In this document: in pieces, positions 50,589-58,486 of the stretch
How positions within the stretch are numbered: position 1 is the first letter of the stretch
How the letters are laid out: each line of letters begins with the position of its first letter
Made by a program: the position numbers and the translations under genes
Notes under the pieces: model-generated
Told to the model about the DNA's origin: nothing
Database searches by the model: none
What the model saw: the letters and a program-made list of their open reading frames with translations, nothing else
Assembly: GCA_963709485.1 (NCBI GenBank)
Contig: CAVPWE010000005.1
Span: 620,001-684,000 of the forward strand
Reading direction: 5' to 3'
Length of the DNA: 64,000 bases
Source: JAXDBM01 sp963709485
GTDB lineage: Bacteria > Desulfobacterota > Syntrophia > Syntrophales > Fen-1087

Positions 50589-51563
50589 ATGCGGGTTGTT
50601 GTCTTGCACGGTGAAGTGGCGGACGGGGCCGGCAGGGATGAACAGGATGTCCTCGTTCAGGCCACCACAGTTTCCCGCGCCCTGGCCGAACAGGGTTATG
50701 AGCCGGTGGCCCTGCCGGTGTCACTGGATTTTCCGGGCCTGATCCGCCGTCTGGAAGCGCTCCGACCGGCTTTTGCCTTCAACCTCGTGGAATCCCTTGC
50801 CGGGCAGGGCCGGCTGATCCACATGGTCCCCGCTCTTCTCGATTATCTGAGCCTTCCCTACACGGGTGCCGGAACGGAAGCCACGTTTCTGACCTCCAAC
50901 AAACTGCTGGCCAAGAAAATCCTCCGCCAGAACGATCTGGACACGCCGTCATGGGTGCCCTGCCAAGGACCTCCCGCGGGGAATTTCACCCCCGGCCGAT
51001 ACATCGTCAAATCCGTCTGGGAACACGCGTCGATCGGCCTGGATGAAGAAGCCGTCATCCTGGCAGACCGGGAAACGGACCTCGATGCGGTGCTGGCACT
51101 CCGCAGGGATGGGCCCTCCGGGGGGTGCTTTGCCGAAGCGTTCATTGAAGGGAGAGAATTCAACCTTTCCCTGCTCGCCGGTCCGAAGGGCCCGGAGGTG
51201 CTTCCCTCCGCTGAAATCCGCTTCGATGATTATCCGCCCGGGAAGATCCGGGTTGTCGGATACAGGGCCAAGTGGCAGGAAGACTCTTTTGAGTATCAGC
51301 ACACGTGCCGCTCCTTTGACTTTCCGGAGGGCGATTTTCCGCTGCTGAACCGATTGACGGAAACGGCCATGAAATGCTGGCGGCTGTTCGGCCTGAAGGG
51401 ATACGCTAGGGTGGATTTCCGCGTGGACCCGTCCGGCAGGCCCTGGATCCTCGAGGTCAACACGAACCCCTGCCTGTCGCCGGACGCCGGCGTCTATGCC
51501 GCCGCGGAGAGGGCCGGCCTGACCTTTAACCAGGTGATTCGGAGAATCATCGATGACCGGTAG
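50589..51563 (+). CDS. D-alanine-D-alanine ligase-like ATP-grasp enzyme 2
   Basis: The 324-aa product is a second ATP-grasp protein. AFAFNLVESLAGQGRLIHMV is the N-terminal equivalent of the NxxEG motif, then GRYIVKSVWEHASIGLD (ATP lysine and Ser/His loop), AEAFIEGREFNLSLL, and FRVDPSGRPWILEVNTNPCL (metal ligands). It is related to its neighbour only in the fold. The most probable start is ATG 50589 (a GTG eight codons earlier is possible). Tandem Ddl-like enzymes suggest two successive couplings or one heterodimer. Confidence 0.82.
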   Translation: MRVVVLHGEVADGAGRDEQDVLVQATTVSRALAEQGYEPVALPVSLDFPGLIRRLEALRPAFAFNLVESLAGQGRLIHMVPALLDYLSLPYTGAGTEATFLTSNKLLAKKILRQNDLDTPSWVPCQGPPAGNFTPGRYIVKSVWEHASIGLDEEAVILADRETDLDAVLALRRDGPSGGCFAEAFIEGREFNLSLLAGPKGPEVLPSAEIRFDDYPPGKIRVVGYRAKWQEDSFEYQHTCRSFDFPEGDFPLLNRLTETAMKCWRLFGLKGYARVDFRVDPSGRPWILEVNTNPCLSPDAGVYAAAERAGLTFNQVIRRIIDDR

Positions 51564-51657
51564 CCGCCGGGAAAGGGTGAATGCGGATCATGATCCAGAT
51601 ATCGGGCGACAGAGGCGGAGTGTTGCCGGCAGGAACATAAAACAAAGGAGGCGCGTC

Positions 51658-52122
51658 ATGGTTGACAAGAAGGCGTTGCAGAAGGGCAAGAAAGTCAAAA
51701 GTTTCAAGCTGACCGATCAAAATGGCCAGGATTTCCGGCTGGAGGACTGCCTCGGGAAAAGGGTGCTGCTGTCCTTTCATCCGCTCGCCTGGACGCCGAT
51801 CTGCGCCCAGCAGATGCAGTCCCTGGAAAAGAGCAGAAAAGCCCTGGACAAACTCAATGCCGTGGCAGTGGGCATGAGCATCGACAGCGTCCCCACGAAG
51901 GCAGCCTGGGCCAGAAACCTGAAAATCAAAAACACGAGGCTCCTGGCCGATTTCTGGCCTCACGGAGCGGTGGCCAAATCCCTCGGCATTCTGCGGGATG
52001 AGGGATTTTCGGAGCGGGCCAATGTCCTTGTCGATGAAACAGGCAAGATTCTGTTTGCGAAGGTTTATCCGATCCGGCAGTTTCCGGACCTGGAGGAGAT
52101 CATCAAGGTTCTGAAAGGCTGA
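51658..52122 (+). CDS. peroxiredoxin (AhpC/Tsa-like)
   Basis: The 154-aa protein is a thioredoxin-fold peroxiredoxin. LLSFHPLAWTPICAQQMQSL contains the peroxidatic Cys in T-P-x-C with the preceding Pro. No second cysteine with a clear resolving role is seen, which suggests a 1-Cys type or a partner thiol. It has an AAAGGAGG ribosome site and follows the ATP-grasp gene after 94 bases. It may be in the same transcript. It probably detoxifies peroxides in an anaerobe. Confidence 0.86.
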   Translation: MVDKKALQKGKKVKSFKLTDQNGQDFRLEDCLGKRVLLSFHPLAWTPICAQQMQSLEKSRKALDKLNAVAVGMSIDSVPTKAAWARNLKIKNTRLLADFWPHGAVAKSLGILRDEGFSERANVLVDETGKILFAKVYPIRQFPDLEEIIKVLKG

Positions 52123-52140
52123 AAAGAAGGGTGGCCGTTT

Positions 52141-53496
52141 TCATTTCACGACAGCCATCACTTCGCTGAGCGTCGGATGGGGGATGATCCATTTTTGGAA
52201 ATCCTTTTTTCCGAGGCCGCCGGCGATGGCCAGGCTCATGGCCGGGATCATTTCGGCGGCGCCGTCACCCAGGATGGTCGCTCCCACCAGATGATCCCGA
52301 TGAAAGAGCATTTTTACAAATCCCGGTCCCGTCAGCTCCGTGCGGGCAATGATGTTGGCGGCATAGTCCGATCGGCACACCTCGATATCCAGGCCCTGCC
52401 GGCGGGCCTCTTTCTCCGTCATCCCGACACGGGCGACCTGGGGGTGTGAATAAACGACCGACGGCACGGCCGCTTCCCGGTAAATGACGGCGCCGTCTCC
52501 GAAAAGGGAACTGGCGAGGGCCTTTCCCTGCTGCATGGCGCGGTGCGCGAGCATGATTCCCCCCGTGACGTCCCCGACGGCGTAGATGCCCGGTACATTC
52601 GTCATCCCCTTCGCATCGGTCGGAATGCCGTCCGGGCTGTGCCGGATCCCGAGCCGGTCGAGTTCCCCGGTGTCAAGCCGGGGCTTGCGGCCGGCGCAGA
52701 TCAGGGCGCAGGCCGCGGTCAGCGTCAAATCCCCCCCCTGCCCGGCTGCGACAATCCGTACGTTGTCTTCCGCTTCATGGATCGTCTGCAGCCTGGCCGA
52801 GGTATGGATTGTGATACCCAGCCGCGCCAGCTCCTGATGCAGCAGGGCGGACGCCTCTTCATCCTCCAGCGGCAGAATCTGCCCCATCATTTCGATCAGG
52901 GTGACCTCTACCCCCAGCTCGGCCAGCAGGGTGGCGAACTCCACGCCGATGACGCTCCCCCCCACGATCAGCACGCTGTCCGGAAGCGTGTCCCGTTCAA
53001 GAAACCCGTCGGACGTCAGAATGCGGCGGGAAGGCTCTATGCCGGGGGGCAGGAGGGGCGCCGATCCCCAGGCGATGACGGCATGACGGGCTTGCAGCGC
53101 ATGGCGGTTCCCGTCGCCATCCGTCCAATGAATTTCCCGGGCAGAACGGATCGTTCCCGCGCCGCTGATCAAAGTCACGCCGGCGTCGCGAAGGGATTTT
53201 TCCACGCCCAGCGCCGAGATTTTGACCATCTGCCGCTGGTGCCGCTTCATCGCGGAAAAGTCGAAAGCCGGTTGTCCGGCCGGGATGCCCAGGCGCTTCA
53301 ATTTCTTCAACCCGGCATACTGCCGGCTGCAGGCCAAAAGCGCCTTGGTGGGTATGCAGCCGCGATGGGTGCAGGTCCCCCCCCAGAGATTCCGTTCAAC
53401 AATGGCTGCCCGCGCGCCGCAGCGGGCCGCGTGCTCCGCGAGGGCGTGGCCGCCGGGACCGGCCCCGATCGCGACGACATCAAAGGTTTCCGTCAA
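52141..53496 (-). CDS. lpdA: dihydrolipoyl dehydrogenase
   Basis: The 451-aa flavoprotein re-oxidises dihydrolipoyl groups with NAD+. It has the FAD motif VVAIGAGPGGHALAEHA, redox-active cysteines in GGTCTHRGCIPTKALL, the NAD motif VLIVGGSVIGVEFATLL, IYAVGDVTGG and the catalytic His in IIPHPTLSEVM. The preferred start is a TTG at 53496, eight bases after GGGAGA, because the longer readings lie inside lipA. It is the last gene of the gcvPB-KamA-lipA-lpdA series and serves the glycine cleavage L-protein. Confidence 0.93.
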   Translation of the reverse strand: MTETFDVVAIGAGPGGHALAEHAARCGARAAIVERNLWGGTCTHRGCIPTKALLACSRQYAGLKKLKRLGIPAGQPAFDFSAMKRHQRQMVKISALGVEKSLRDAGVTLISGAGTIRSAREIHWTDGDGNRHALQARHAVIAWGSAPLLPPGIEPSRRILTSDGFLERDTLPDSVLIVGGSVIGVEFATLLAELGVEVTLIEMMGQILPLEDEEASALLHQELARLGITIHTSARLQTIHEAEDNVRIVAAGQGGDLTLTAACALICAGRKPRLDTGELDRLGIRHSPDGIPTDAKGMTNVPGIYAVGDVTGGIMLAHRAMQQGKALASSLFGDGAVIYREAAVPSVVYSHPQVARVGMTEKEARRQGLDIEVCRSDYAANIIARTELTGPGFVKMLFHRDHLVGATILGDGAAEMIPAMSLAIAGGLGKKDFQKWIIPHPTLSEVMAVVK

Positions 53497-53542
53497 CTTC
53501 AAATCTCCCGCCGTGGTTTTGAAATCATGGCGCTCATTCTCC

Positions 53543-54415
53543 TCATGCCCGGGAGCCCGCCCGGGCCGCATGGTAGGAACTGCGGACCAGCGGACCGGAT
53601 TCGACATGTCGGAAGCCCATGGCGCAGGCCGTTTCCCGGAGCTCCTGAAACTCATCGGGATGGTAGTACTTCATGACCGGCCAGTGATCCCGCGTCGGCT
53701 GCTGGTACTGGCCGATGGTCAGCCGTTCGCACCGGACGGCGGCAAGGTCCTCCATCAGGCTCAGGATCTCCGATCGCTTTTCCCCGAAACCGACCATGAA
53801 GCCTGATTTCGAAATGATGTTCCCCCCCGCCTTCGCATGGATTCGCCGCAGCAACGCCAGCGAGATCTGATAGTTTCCCTGGGGACGAAGGGCGGGAAAC
53901 AGGGAAGGCGCCACCTCCAGGTTGTGGTTGATCACCCGGGGGGCGACGGCCAGAATCTGTTCCAGGGCCTCCGGGTTTCCCTGAAAATCGGGGACCAGGA
54001 CCTCCACATTGCAGTCCGGGCACTGCCGACGCAGTTCGGTTACGCAGGCGGCAAAATGGGATGCGCCCCCGTCCGGAAGATCGTCCCGTGTCACGGACGT
54101 CATGACGGCATACTTCAATCCGAGCGCCTGGACCGCTTCGGCGAGCCGTCCCGGTTCGTCGGGATCGGGCGGTTGCGGAGCGCCGTGCGTGACATGGCAG
54201 TAGCGGCAGTTCCGCGTGCAGATGTCGCCGAGGATCAGGAAAGTCGCCGTTCCCTCGGTGAAGCATTCGCTGATGTTGGGACAGCGCGCCTCCCGGCAGA
54301 TGGTGCGGAGATTCCGGTTCGCGAGGACGTTCCGGACATGCGTGAATTCACGGCCGCCGGGCAGCCGGACTTTCAGCCATTCCGGCTTGCGCAGCGTGGA
54401 AGCCCTGTCCCCCAT
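53543..54415 (-). CDS. lipA: lipoyl synthase
   Basis: The 290-aa radical SAM enzyme inserts sulfur into octanoyl-lysine of lipoyl domains. It contains both cluster motifs: the auxiliary C-x4-C-x5-C in TICREARCPNISEC and the SAM cluster motif CTRNCRYC, plus ISKSGFMVGFGEKRSEI and the C-terminal RSSYHA (Ser ligand). It supplies cofactor to the H-protein of glycine cleavage. The ATG at 54415 is the natural start. It comes 23 bases after the KamA-like gene and 46 bases before lpdA. Confidence 0.96.
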   Translation of the reverse strand: MGDRASTLRKPEWLKVRLPGGREFTHVRNVLANRNLRTICREARCPNISECFTEGTATFLILGDICTRNCRYCHVTHGAPQPPDPDEPGRLAEAVQALGLKYAVMTSVTRDDLPDGGASHFAACVTELRRQCPDCNVEVLVPDFQGNPEALEQILAVAPRVINHNLEVAPSLFPALRPQGNYQISLALLRRIHAKAGGNIISKSGFMVGFGEKRSEILSLMEDLAAVRCERLTIGQYQQPTRDHWPVMKYYHPDEFQELRETACAMGFRHVESGPLVRSSYHAARAGSRA

Positions 54416-54438
54416 CGTTGATCCGTGCCTCGAAACCG

Positions 54439-56253
54439 TCAGAAGTAGTACCAGATGGTGTCGTAGTCCGCGACGTTCTCGCCGTCGTCGCCCAGCCGTT
54501 TCAGGTAGTCGTAGATGGCGACATCCGTGTACAGGTAGTCCAGCGCGGTGACCAGCCGCACCTCCCAGGAGTAGAAGCGGTAGACCCGCCGGCCGTCCGG
54601 CAGGATCATCACGACTTCGTGATCCTGCCAGGCCTGCAGGTGCGATTTTCCCAGCCGGGGCACATTGAACACCGGCTCGTCCTTCCGGACCAGACCGGGC
54701 TGCAGCCTTGCCTCCTCCCGGCGTTCCTGCTCGATCCGGGCCACCGGCACGCGGAAGTCGATCGTCTCCTCCTTGCCCTTGGTGCTGAAGGTGTAATAGG
54801 GGTCGATCCCGGAGACCTTCAGGGTTCTGCGCAGCAGGGCCGTTTCGAACCGGCGGCTGTTGAAGTAGGTGAAGACCTGCTGGTTGTATACGTTCATTCC
54901 CAGGTTTTTGATTTTTTTGACCGCATCGAGGGAGTCGGGCGTGATTTCGGAAGCGTGCTCGAAGTGCGTCACAATGGCGATCTCCCGCTTTCCCCATTCG
55001 TGATATTTTTTAAAGATCTCGAGGAGGCCTTCATCGATCCGGAACGGGACCGTGACGGGAATCCTTGTGCCGATCCGGATCCGCTCGACGTGGCGGATGG
55101 TGGCCACTTCGCCGATCAGCCAGTCCAGATAATCGTTTTTCAGGGTCAGGGGATCGCCGCCGGTGATGAGAACTTCCGTGATGCTTTCGTGCGCGCGGAT
55201 CCAGGCCAGGGCCTCCCGGATCTTTTCCCGGCTCATTTGCACCGTGTCGTCGATGCTCTCGATTTCCCAGTTCCGCTGGCAGTAGACGCAGATCTGGGGG
55301 CAGGCGTTGTAGGGCTTCAGGATCAGGATTTCCGGGTATCGCCTCGTGATCCCGTCGATCGGGCTGGTGGATTTCTCGCCCATGAAATCCATGTCGGTCC
55401 CCAGGGCGCGGCTTTCGATGACGCCCCGGCAGTATCTCGGGCTGGGAATGACCTGCGCGCGGACCTGACGGTCAAAATCCGTCCGCCCCCCTTTGTTGAA
55501 CAGCGACAGGTAATGGGGGGTGATTTCAAAGGGAATGTGATTTTCCGCCGCGCAGGCGAGCCCCTCCCTTTCGTCGTCCTCCAGATGCACCAGGTCGCCC
55601 AGCGTCTGGATGTCCTTAATGATGTGCCGGTAGTGCCACAGGTAATCCTTCCAGCTGCTTTCGTCAGCGCCGAAGTACGACAGGATGTCCTTTTTCAATT
55701 CCTGCCGCTGCCGGATCATGCCGCGGTCGTATCCCGTCCGGTATCGCCTGAAAAAGCGCCGGATGAGGGCGGCGTGGTCATCCAGCTGGTTGGAGCGGAT
55801 AATGGCCGCCTCCCGGCCGTCCTTCATCTTGAAGATCTCCCGGCTGGTAATATGCTTTCCCGCCTTGCCGGTAATCCCGCGGAACAGTGCGATGAATTCG
55901 CACAAAAACGCTTCGCTGATCCTGCCATGCGCTTCCGGGGTTTCCTTGGCGAGATCGAACAGCAGCGAGAGCGGGGAGGCGCCGGTCAGGTATTCGTTTT
56001 CCGTCCGCATGACATTGGAGAGCACGCGGATGCATTCCTTGGCGTTCCTTTTTTCGATGATGTTCAGATTGTAGAAATAGGTGTCCGATCGCATGTTGAA
56101 GAGGTCGCGCTCCAGGCGGTTGAGATAGTCAAAGAGGATGAAGCGGGCCTCCTCGATCTGTCTGGAGTTCTGGAGAATGCCTTTGATTTTCGGCTCGGCC
56201 GCCCAGAGCTTCTCGACCAGCTTTTCCTTGGGAATCCGGATCCAGTTTTTCAT
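54439..56253 (-). CDS. KamA-family radical SAM enzyme, predicted glutamate 2,3-aminomutase-like
   Basis: The 604-aa product has the radical SAM motif CPQICVYC (Cys318, 322, 325), GGDPLTLKNDYLD and a PLP lysine in NVPRLGKSHLQ (Lys536). The two positions that are Asp in lysine 2,3-aminomutase are here Lys492 (in FSTKGKEETIDFR) and Asn530, matching the Lys/Asn pair reported for glutamate 2,3-aminomutase. An unusual helical N-terminal extension of about 230 residues precedes the fold. It sits between gcvPB and lipA. The substrate prediction rests on these residues and is not proven. Confidence 0.8.
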   Translation of the reverse strand: MKNWIRIPKEKLVEKLWAAEPKIKGILQNSRQIEEARFILFDYLNRLERDLFNMRSDTYFYNLNIIEKRNAKECIRVLSNVMRTENEYLTGASPLSLLFDLAKETPEAHGRISEAFLCEFIALFRGITGKAGKHITSREIFKMKDGREAAIIRSNQLDDHAALIRRFFRRYRTGYDRGMIRQRQELKKDILSYFGADESSWKDYLWHYRHIIKDIQTLGDLVHLEDDEREGLACAAENHIPFEITPHYLSLFNKGGRTDFDRQVRAQVIPSPRYCRGVIESRALGTDMDFMGEKSTSPIDGITRRYPEILILKPYNACPQICVYCQRNWEIESIDDTVQMSREKIREALAWIRAHESITEVLITGGDPLTLKNDYLDWLIGEVATIRHVERIRIGTRIPVTVPFRIDEGLLEIFKKYHEWGKREIAIVTHFEHASEITPDSLDAVKKIKNLGMNVYNQQVFTYFNSRRFETALLRRTLKVSGIDPYYTFSTKGKEETIDFRVPVARIEQERREEARLQPGLVRKDEPVFNVPRLGKSHLQAWQDHEVVMILPDGRRVYRFYSWEVRLVTALDYLYTDVAIYDYLKRLGDDGENVADYDTIWYYF

Positions 56254-56310
56254 GCCCGTGCCCCGTTATTCGGCTTTGGAATCAGCATGCGGATGCAAAG
56301 CATCAACCGT

Positions 56311-57750
56311 CTATCCTTTCCAGCACACATCTGGTTCCCGGGCGGCCCGGACTTCATCGAGACGCCGCACCGCCGTCGTCAGCGGGGCGGACTTGACCTG
56401 TTCAGGGGTCTCGATCGCCTCCCGGGCGATGGCAATCATGGTGTCACAGAACGCATCCAGCGTCTCCAGGCTTTCCGTTTCATTGGGTTCGATCATGATG
56501 GCTTCGGGGACGATCATCGGAAAGTAGATGGTGGGTGGATGATAGCCGTAATCCAGAAGTCTCTTGGCGATATCGGAGGTATGAACCCCGCTTTCCCGCA
56601 CCTGTTTTCTGCCGCTGAAGACACATTCGTGCATGCAGGTCCGGTTGTAGGCCAGCTCGTAGAAAGGTTTCAGCCGCTCCTTGATGTAATTGGCGTTCAG
56701 GACGGCGACCTCGCTGGCCTGCCTCAGCCCCTCGGGCCCCAGCGATCGGATGTAGGCGTAGGCCTTGACCATGACGTTGAAATTGCCGTAGAAGGACCGC
56801 ACCCGTCCGATGCTGTGCGGGTAGTCATCATGCCAGGCATAGCCTTCCGGGCTTTGGACGATCCGGGGAACCGGGAGGTAGTCGGTGAGTTTCTGCCCCA
56901 CCCCGACCGGGCCGCTTCCCGGGCCGCCGCAGCCGTGGGGCGTGGAGAAGGTTTTATGAAGGTTGAGCTGGATTACATCGAAACCCAGATCGCCCGGTCG
57001 GGTTTTCCCCATGAAGGCGTTGGCGTTTGCGCCGTCGCAGTAGAGGAGCCCCCCCCGGCCGTGCACAATCCCCGCAATCTCTTCGACATTCCGTTCGAAG
57101 AGCCCAAGGGTGTTTGGATTCGTCAGCATGAGCCCGGCAACATTTCCGGTCATCAGTTCCCGAAGGTGGTCGATGTCCACGCCTCCCTCGGCATTGGAGC
57201 GCACCGTGACGGTCTGGAAGCCGCACAGGGCGCCGGAGGCCGGATTGGTGCCGTGGGCGGCATCGGGGATCAGGATCTGGCGGCGGGGATCCCCCCGCAT
57301 TTCAAAGTACTTTTTCATCATCATCACACCGGTCAGCTCCCCGTGGGCCCCGGCCGCCGGCTGCAGGGTAAAGTCGGCCATTCCGAAGATTTCGCTCAGG
57401 TATTGCCGGAGTTCGTACATCAGCCGAAGGCTGCCCTGCGAGAATTCAACGGGCCCGCAGGGATGCAGAGCGGTAAAGCCGGGCCATTTCGCGATGTCTT
57501 CATGAATCTTCGGGTTGTACTTCATGGTGCAGGAGCCCAGCGGGTAGAAGCCGACGTCGACGCCGAAATTCCGCCGCGACAGGGTCGTGTAATGGCGGAT
57601 CAGATCGATTTCCGCCACTTCGGGAAGATCGACATCCTGCCTGAGAAGGGTTCCGCCAATCACCTGTTCGAGCTCGACTTCCGGTACATCGCAGGCTGGA
57701 ATGCGCCCCGCTGTCCTCCCCGGCCGGCTCTTTTCGAAGATGAGTTCCAT
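56311..57750 (-). CDS. gcvPB: glycine dehydrogenase (decarboxylating) subunit 2
   Basis: The 479-aa PLP enzyme is the C-terminal half-type subunit of the glycine cleavage P-protein. Signatures are RNFGVDVGFYPLGSCTMKYN, AAGAHGELTG and the PLP lysine in NLHKTFSTPHGCGGPGSGP, followed by GPVGV and the C-terminal LDYGYHPPTIYFPMIVPEAI. The partner gcvPA and gcvT/gcvH are not in the window. It is the first gene of a unit with KamA-like, lipA and lpdA. The ATG at 57750 follows AAAGGA; longer readings lack sites. Confidence 0.95.
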   Translation of the reverse strand: MELIFEKSRPGRTAGRIPACDVPEVELEQVIGGTLLRQDVDLPEVAEIDLIRHYTTLSRRNFGVDVGFYPLGSCTMKYNPKIHEDIAKWPGFTALHPCGPVEFSQGSLRLMYELRQYLSEIFGMADFTLQPAAGAHGELTGVMMMKKYFEMRGDPRRQILIPDAAHGTNPASGALCGFQTVTVRSNAEGGVDIDHLRELMTGNVAGLMLTNPNTLGLFERNVEEIAGIVHGRGGLLYCDGANANAFMGKTRPGDLGFDVIQLNLHKTFSTPHGCGGPGSGPVGVGQKLTDYLPVPRIVQSPEGYAWHDDYPHSIGRVRSFYGNFNVMVKAYAYIRSLGPEGLRQASEVAVLNANYIKERLKPFYELAYNRTCMHECVFSGRKQVRESGVHTSDIAKRLLDYGYHPPTIYFPMIVPEAIMIEPNETESLETLDAFCDTMIAIAREAIETPEQVKSAPLTTAVRRLDEVRAAREPDVCWKG

Positions 57751-58115
57751 GGGTAATCCTTTCTGGTCTCGGCGATGGCTGCAAATGAGTCCGAAATTTG
57801 AAATAATAGTAGCAGAATAATCCGGGTCATGCATCCCTTTTGTTGCATCCGTTTGTTTCGGGCTGCGATCCGTGATCCGATAAATTTTCAGAAGCGCCAA
57901 GAAAAAGCTTGACTTCTTTCAAATTGCATCGTAAATATCATGCGCATTCTAAATCTCCGCGGTCATCTGCGGACGGGAAGAGCACAGAATAAAGTTGGGT
58001 AAGACATTTTGAAGCGTAAAGGCAAACCACCATACTCTCCAGAGTCTCGGTGGTTTTTTCTTTCCGGCATCGGGGTCATCCGACTTTGGAAAATTAAGGA
58101 AAGGAGGATGTGACG
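57751..58115. other. 365-base divergent non-coding region before gcvPB and the cold-shock gene
   Basis: No gene is found. It contains the promoters of two divergent transcripts. On the + strand there is a strong hairpin with a T-run at 58024-58060, followed by the ribosome site GGAGG of the cold-shock gene. The long leader upstream of a csp gene suggests post-transcriptional control. No known riboswitch could be assigned. Confidence 0.5.
58025..58060 (+). terminator. hairpin and T-run in the leader of the cold-shock gene
   Basis: AACCACC at 58025-58031 pairs with GGTGGTT at 58049-58055 (extendable to AAACCACC/GGTGGTTT), with an inner ACTC/GAGT stem, followed by TTTTC. It looks like an intrinsic terminator 56 bases before the cold-shock ATG. 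It could end an upstream transcript or act as an attenuator whose folding changes with temperature. Confidence 0.6.
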
Positions 58116-58316
58116 ATGTCAGAAGGTAAAGTCAAGTGGTTCAATGAATCGAAGGGCTTTGGGTTCATCGAGACGGATGAGGGCAAAGACGTGTTCGTTC
58201 ATTTCAGCGCCATTCAAGGCAACGGGTTCAAGACGCTGTCCGAAGGCCAGCGGGTGAGTTTTGATATTGAACAGGGCCAGAAGGGCCCGGCGGCGGCAAA
58301 CGTAAAAGCCCTGTAA
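58116..58316 (+). CDS. cold-shock protein (CspA family)
   Basis: The 66-aa protein is a single cold-shock domain with both RNA-binding motifs, KGFGFIE and VFVHFSAI, preceded by GKVKWFN. It binds single-stranded RNA and DNA and relieves structure. ATG 58116 lies eight bases after GGAGG. The gene ends before a strong intrinsic terminator, so it is monocistronic. The leader hairpin upstream suggests temperature control. Confidence 0.96.
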   Translation: MSEGKVKWFNESKGFGFIETDEGKDVFVHFSAIQGNGFKTLSEGQRVSFDIEQGQKGPAAANVKAL

Positions 58317-58337
58317 AAAAGACTCAGCAAAAGTCGA

Positions 58338-58378
58338 AAGGCACTCCGGCGCAAACCAGCGCGGAGTGCCTTTTTTTT
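58338..58378 (+). terminator. intrinsic terminator of the cold-shock gene
   Basis: AAGGCACTCCG (58338-58348) pairs with CGGAGTGCCTT (58362-58372) across a 13-base loop, and the run of T that starts inside the stem continues to 58378. An 11-bp perfect stem with a T-tract is a strong terminator. Confidence 0.9.
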
Positions 58379-58486
58379 ATACGAAACACCCGTTCAAATT
58401 CTCTGCTTTCCCGCTATCGAAGCTTGATCATCCGTCCAGAGTTGTCTTGACACCTGTGGATTTTTACTTTAAAAATCAAGGCAGTC

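Noticed and set aside
54418..57756. Very long open frame (over 1100 codons) on the + strand opposite KamA-like and gcvPB
   Set aside because: It is the antisense of two well-supported genes in G+C-rich DNA with no family signature and no ribosome site; the protein is low in typical motifs and is a codon-bias shadow.
58010..58070. Possible cyclic di-GMP (GEMM) riboswitch because of GGCAAACC before the hairpin
   Set aside because: The second conserved block (ACGCAAAGCC) and the required pairing are missing; a plain hairpin with T-run explains the sequence.
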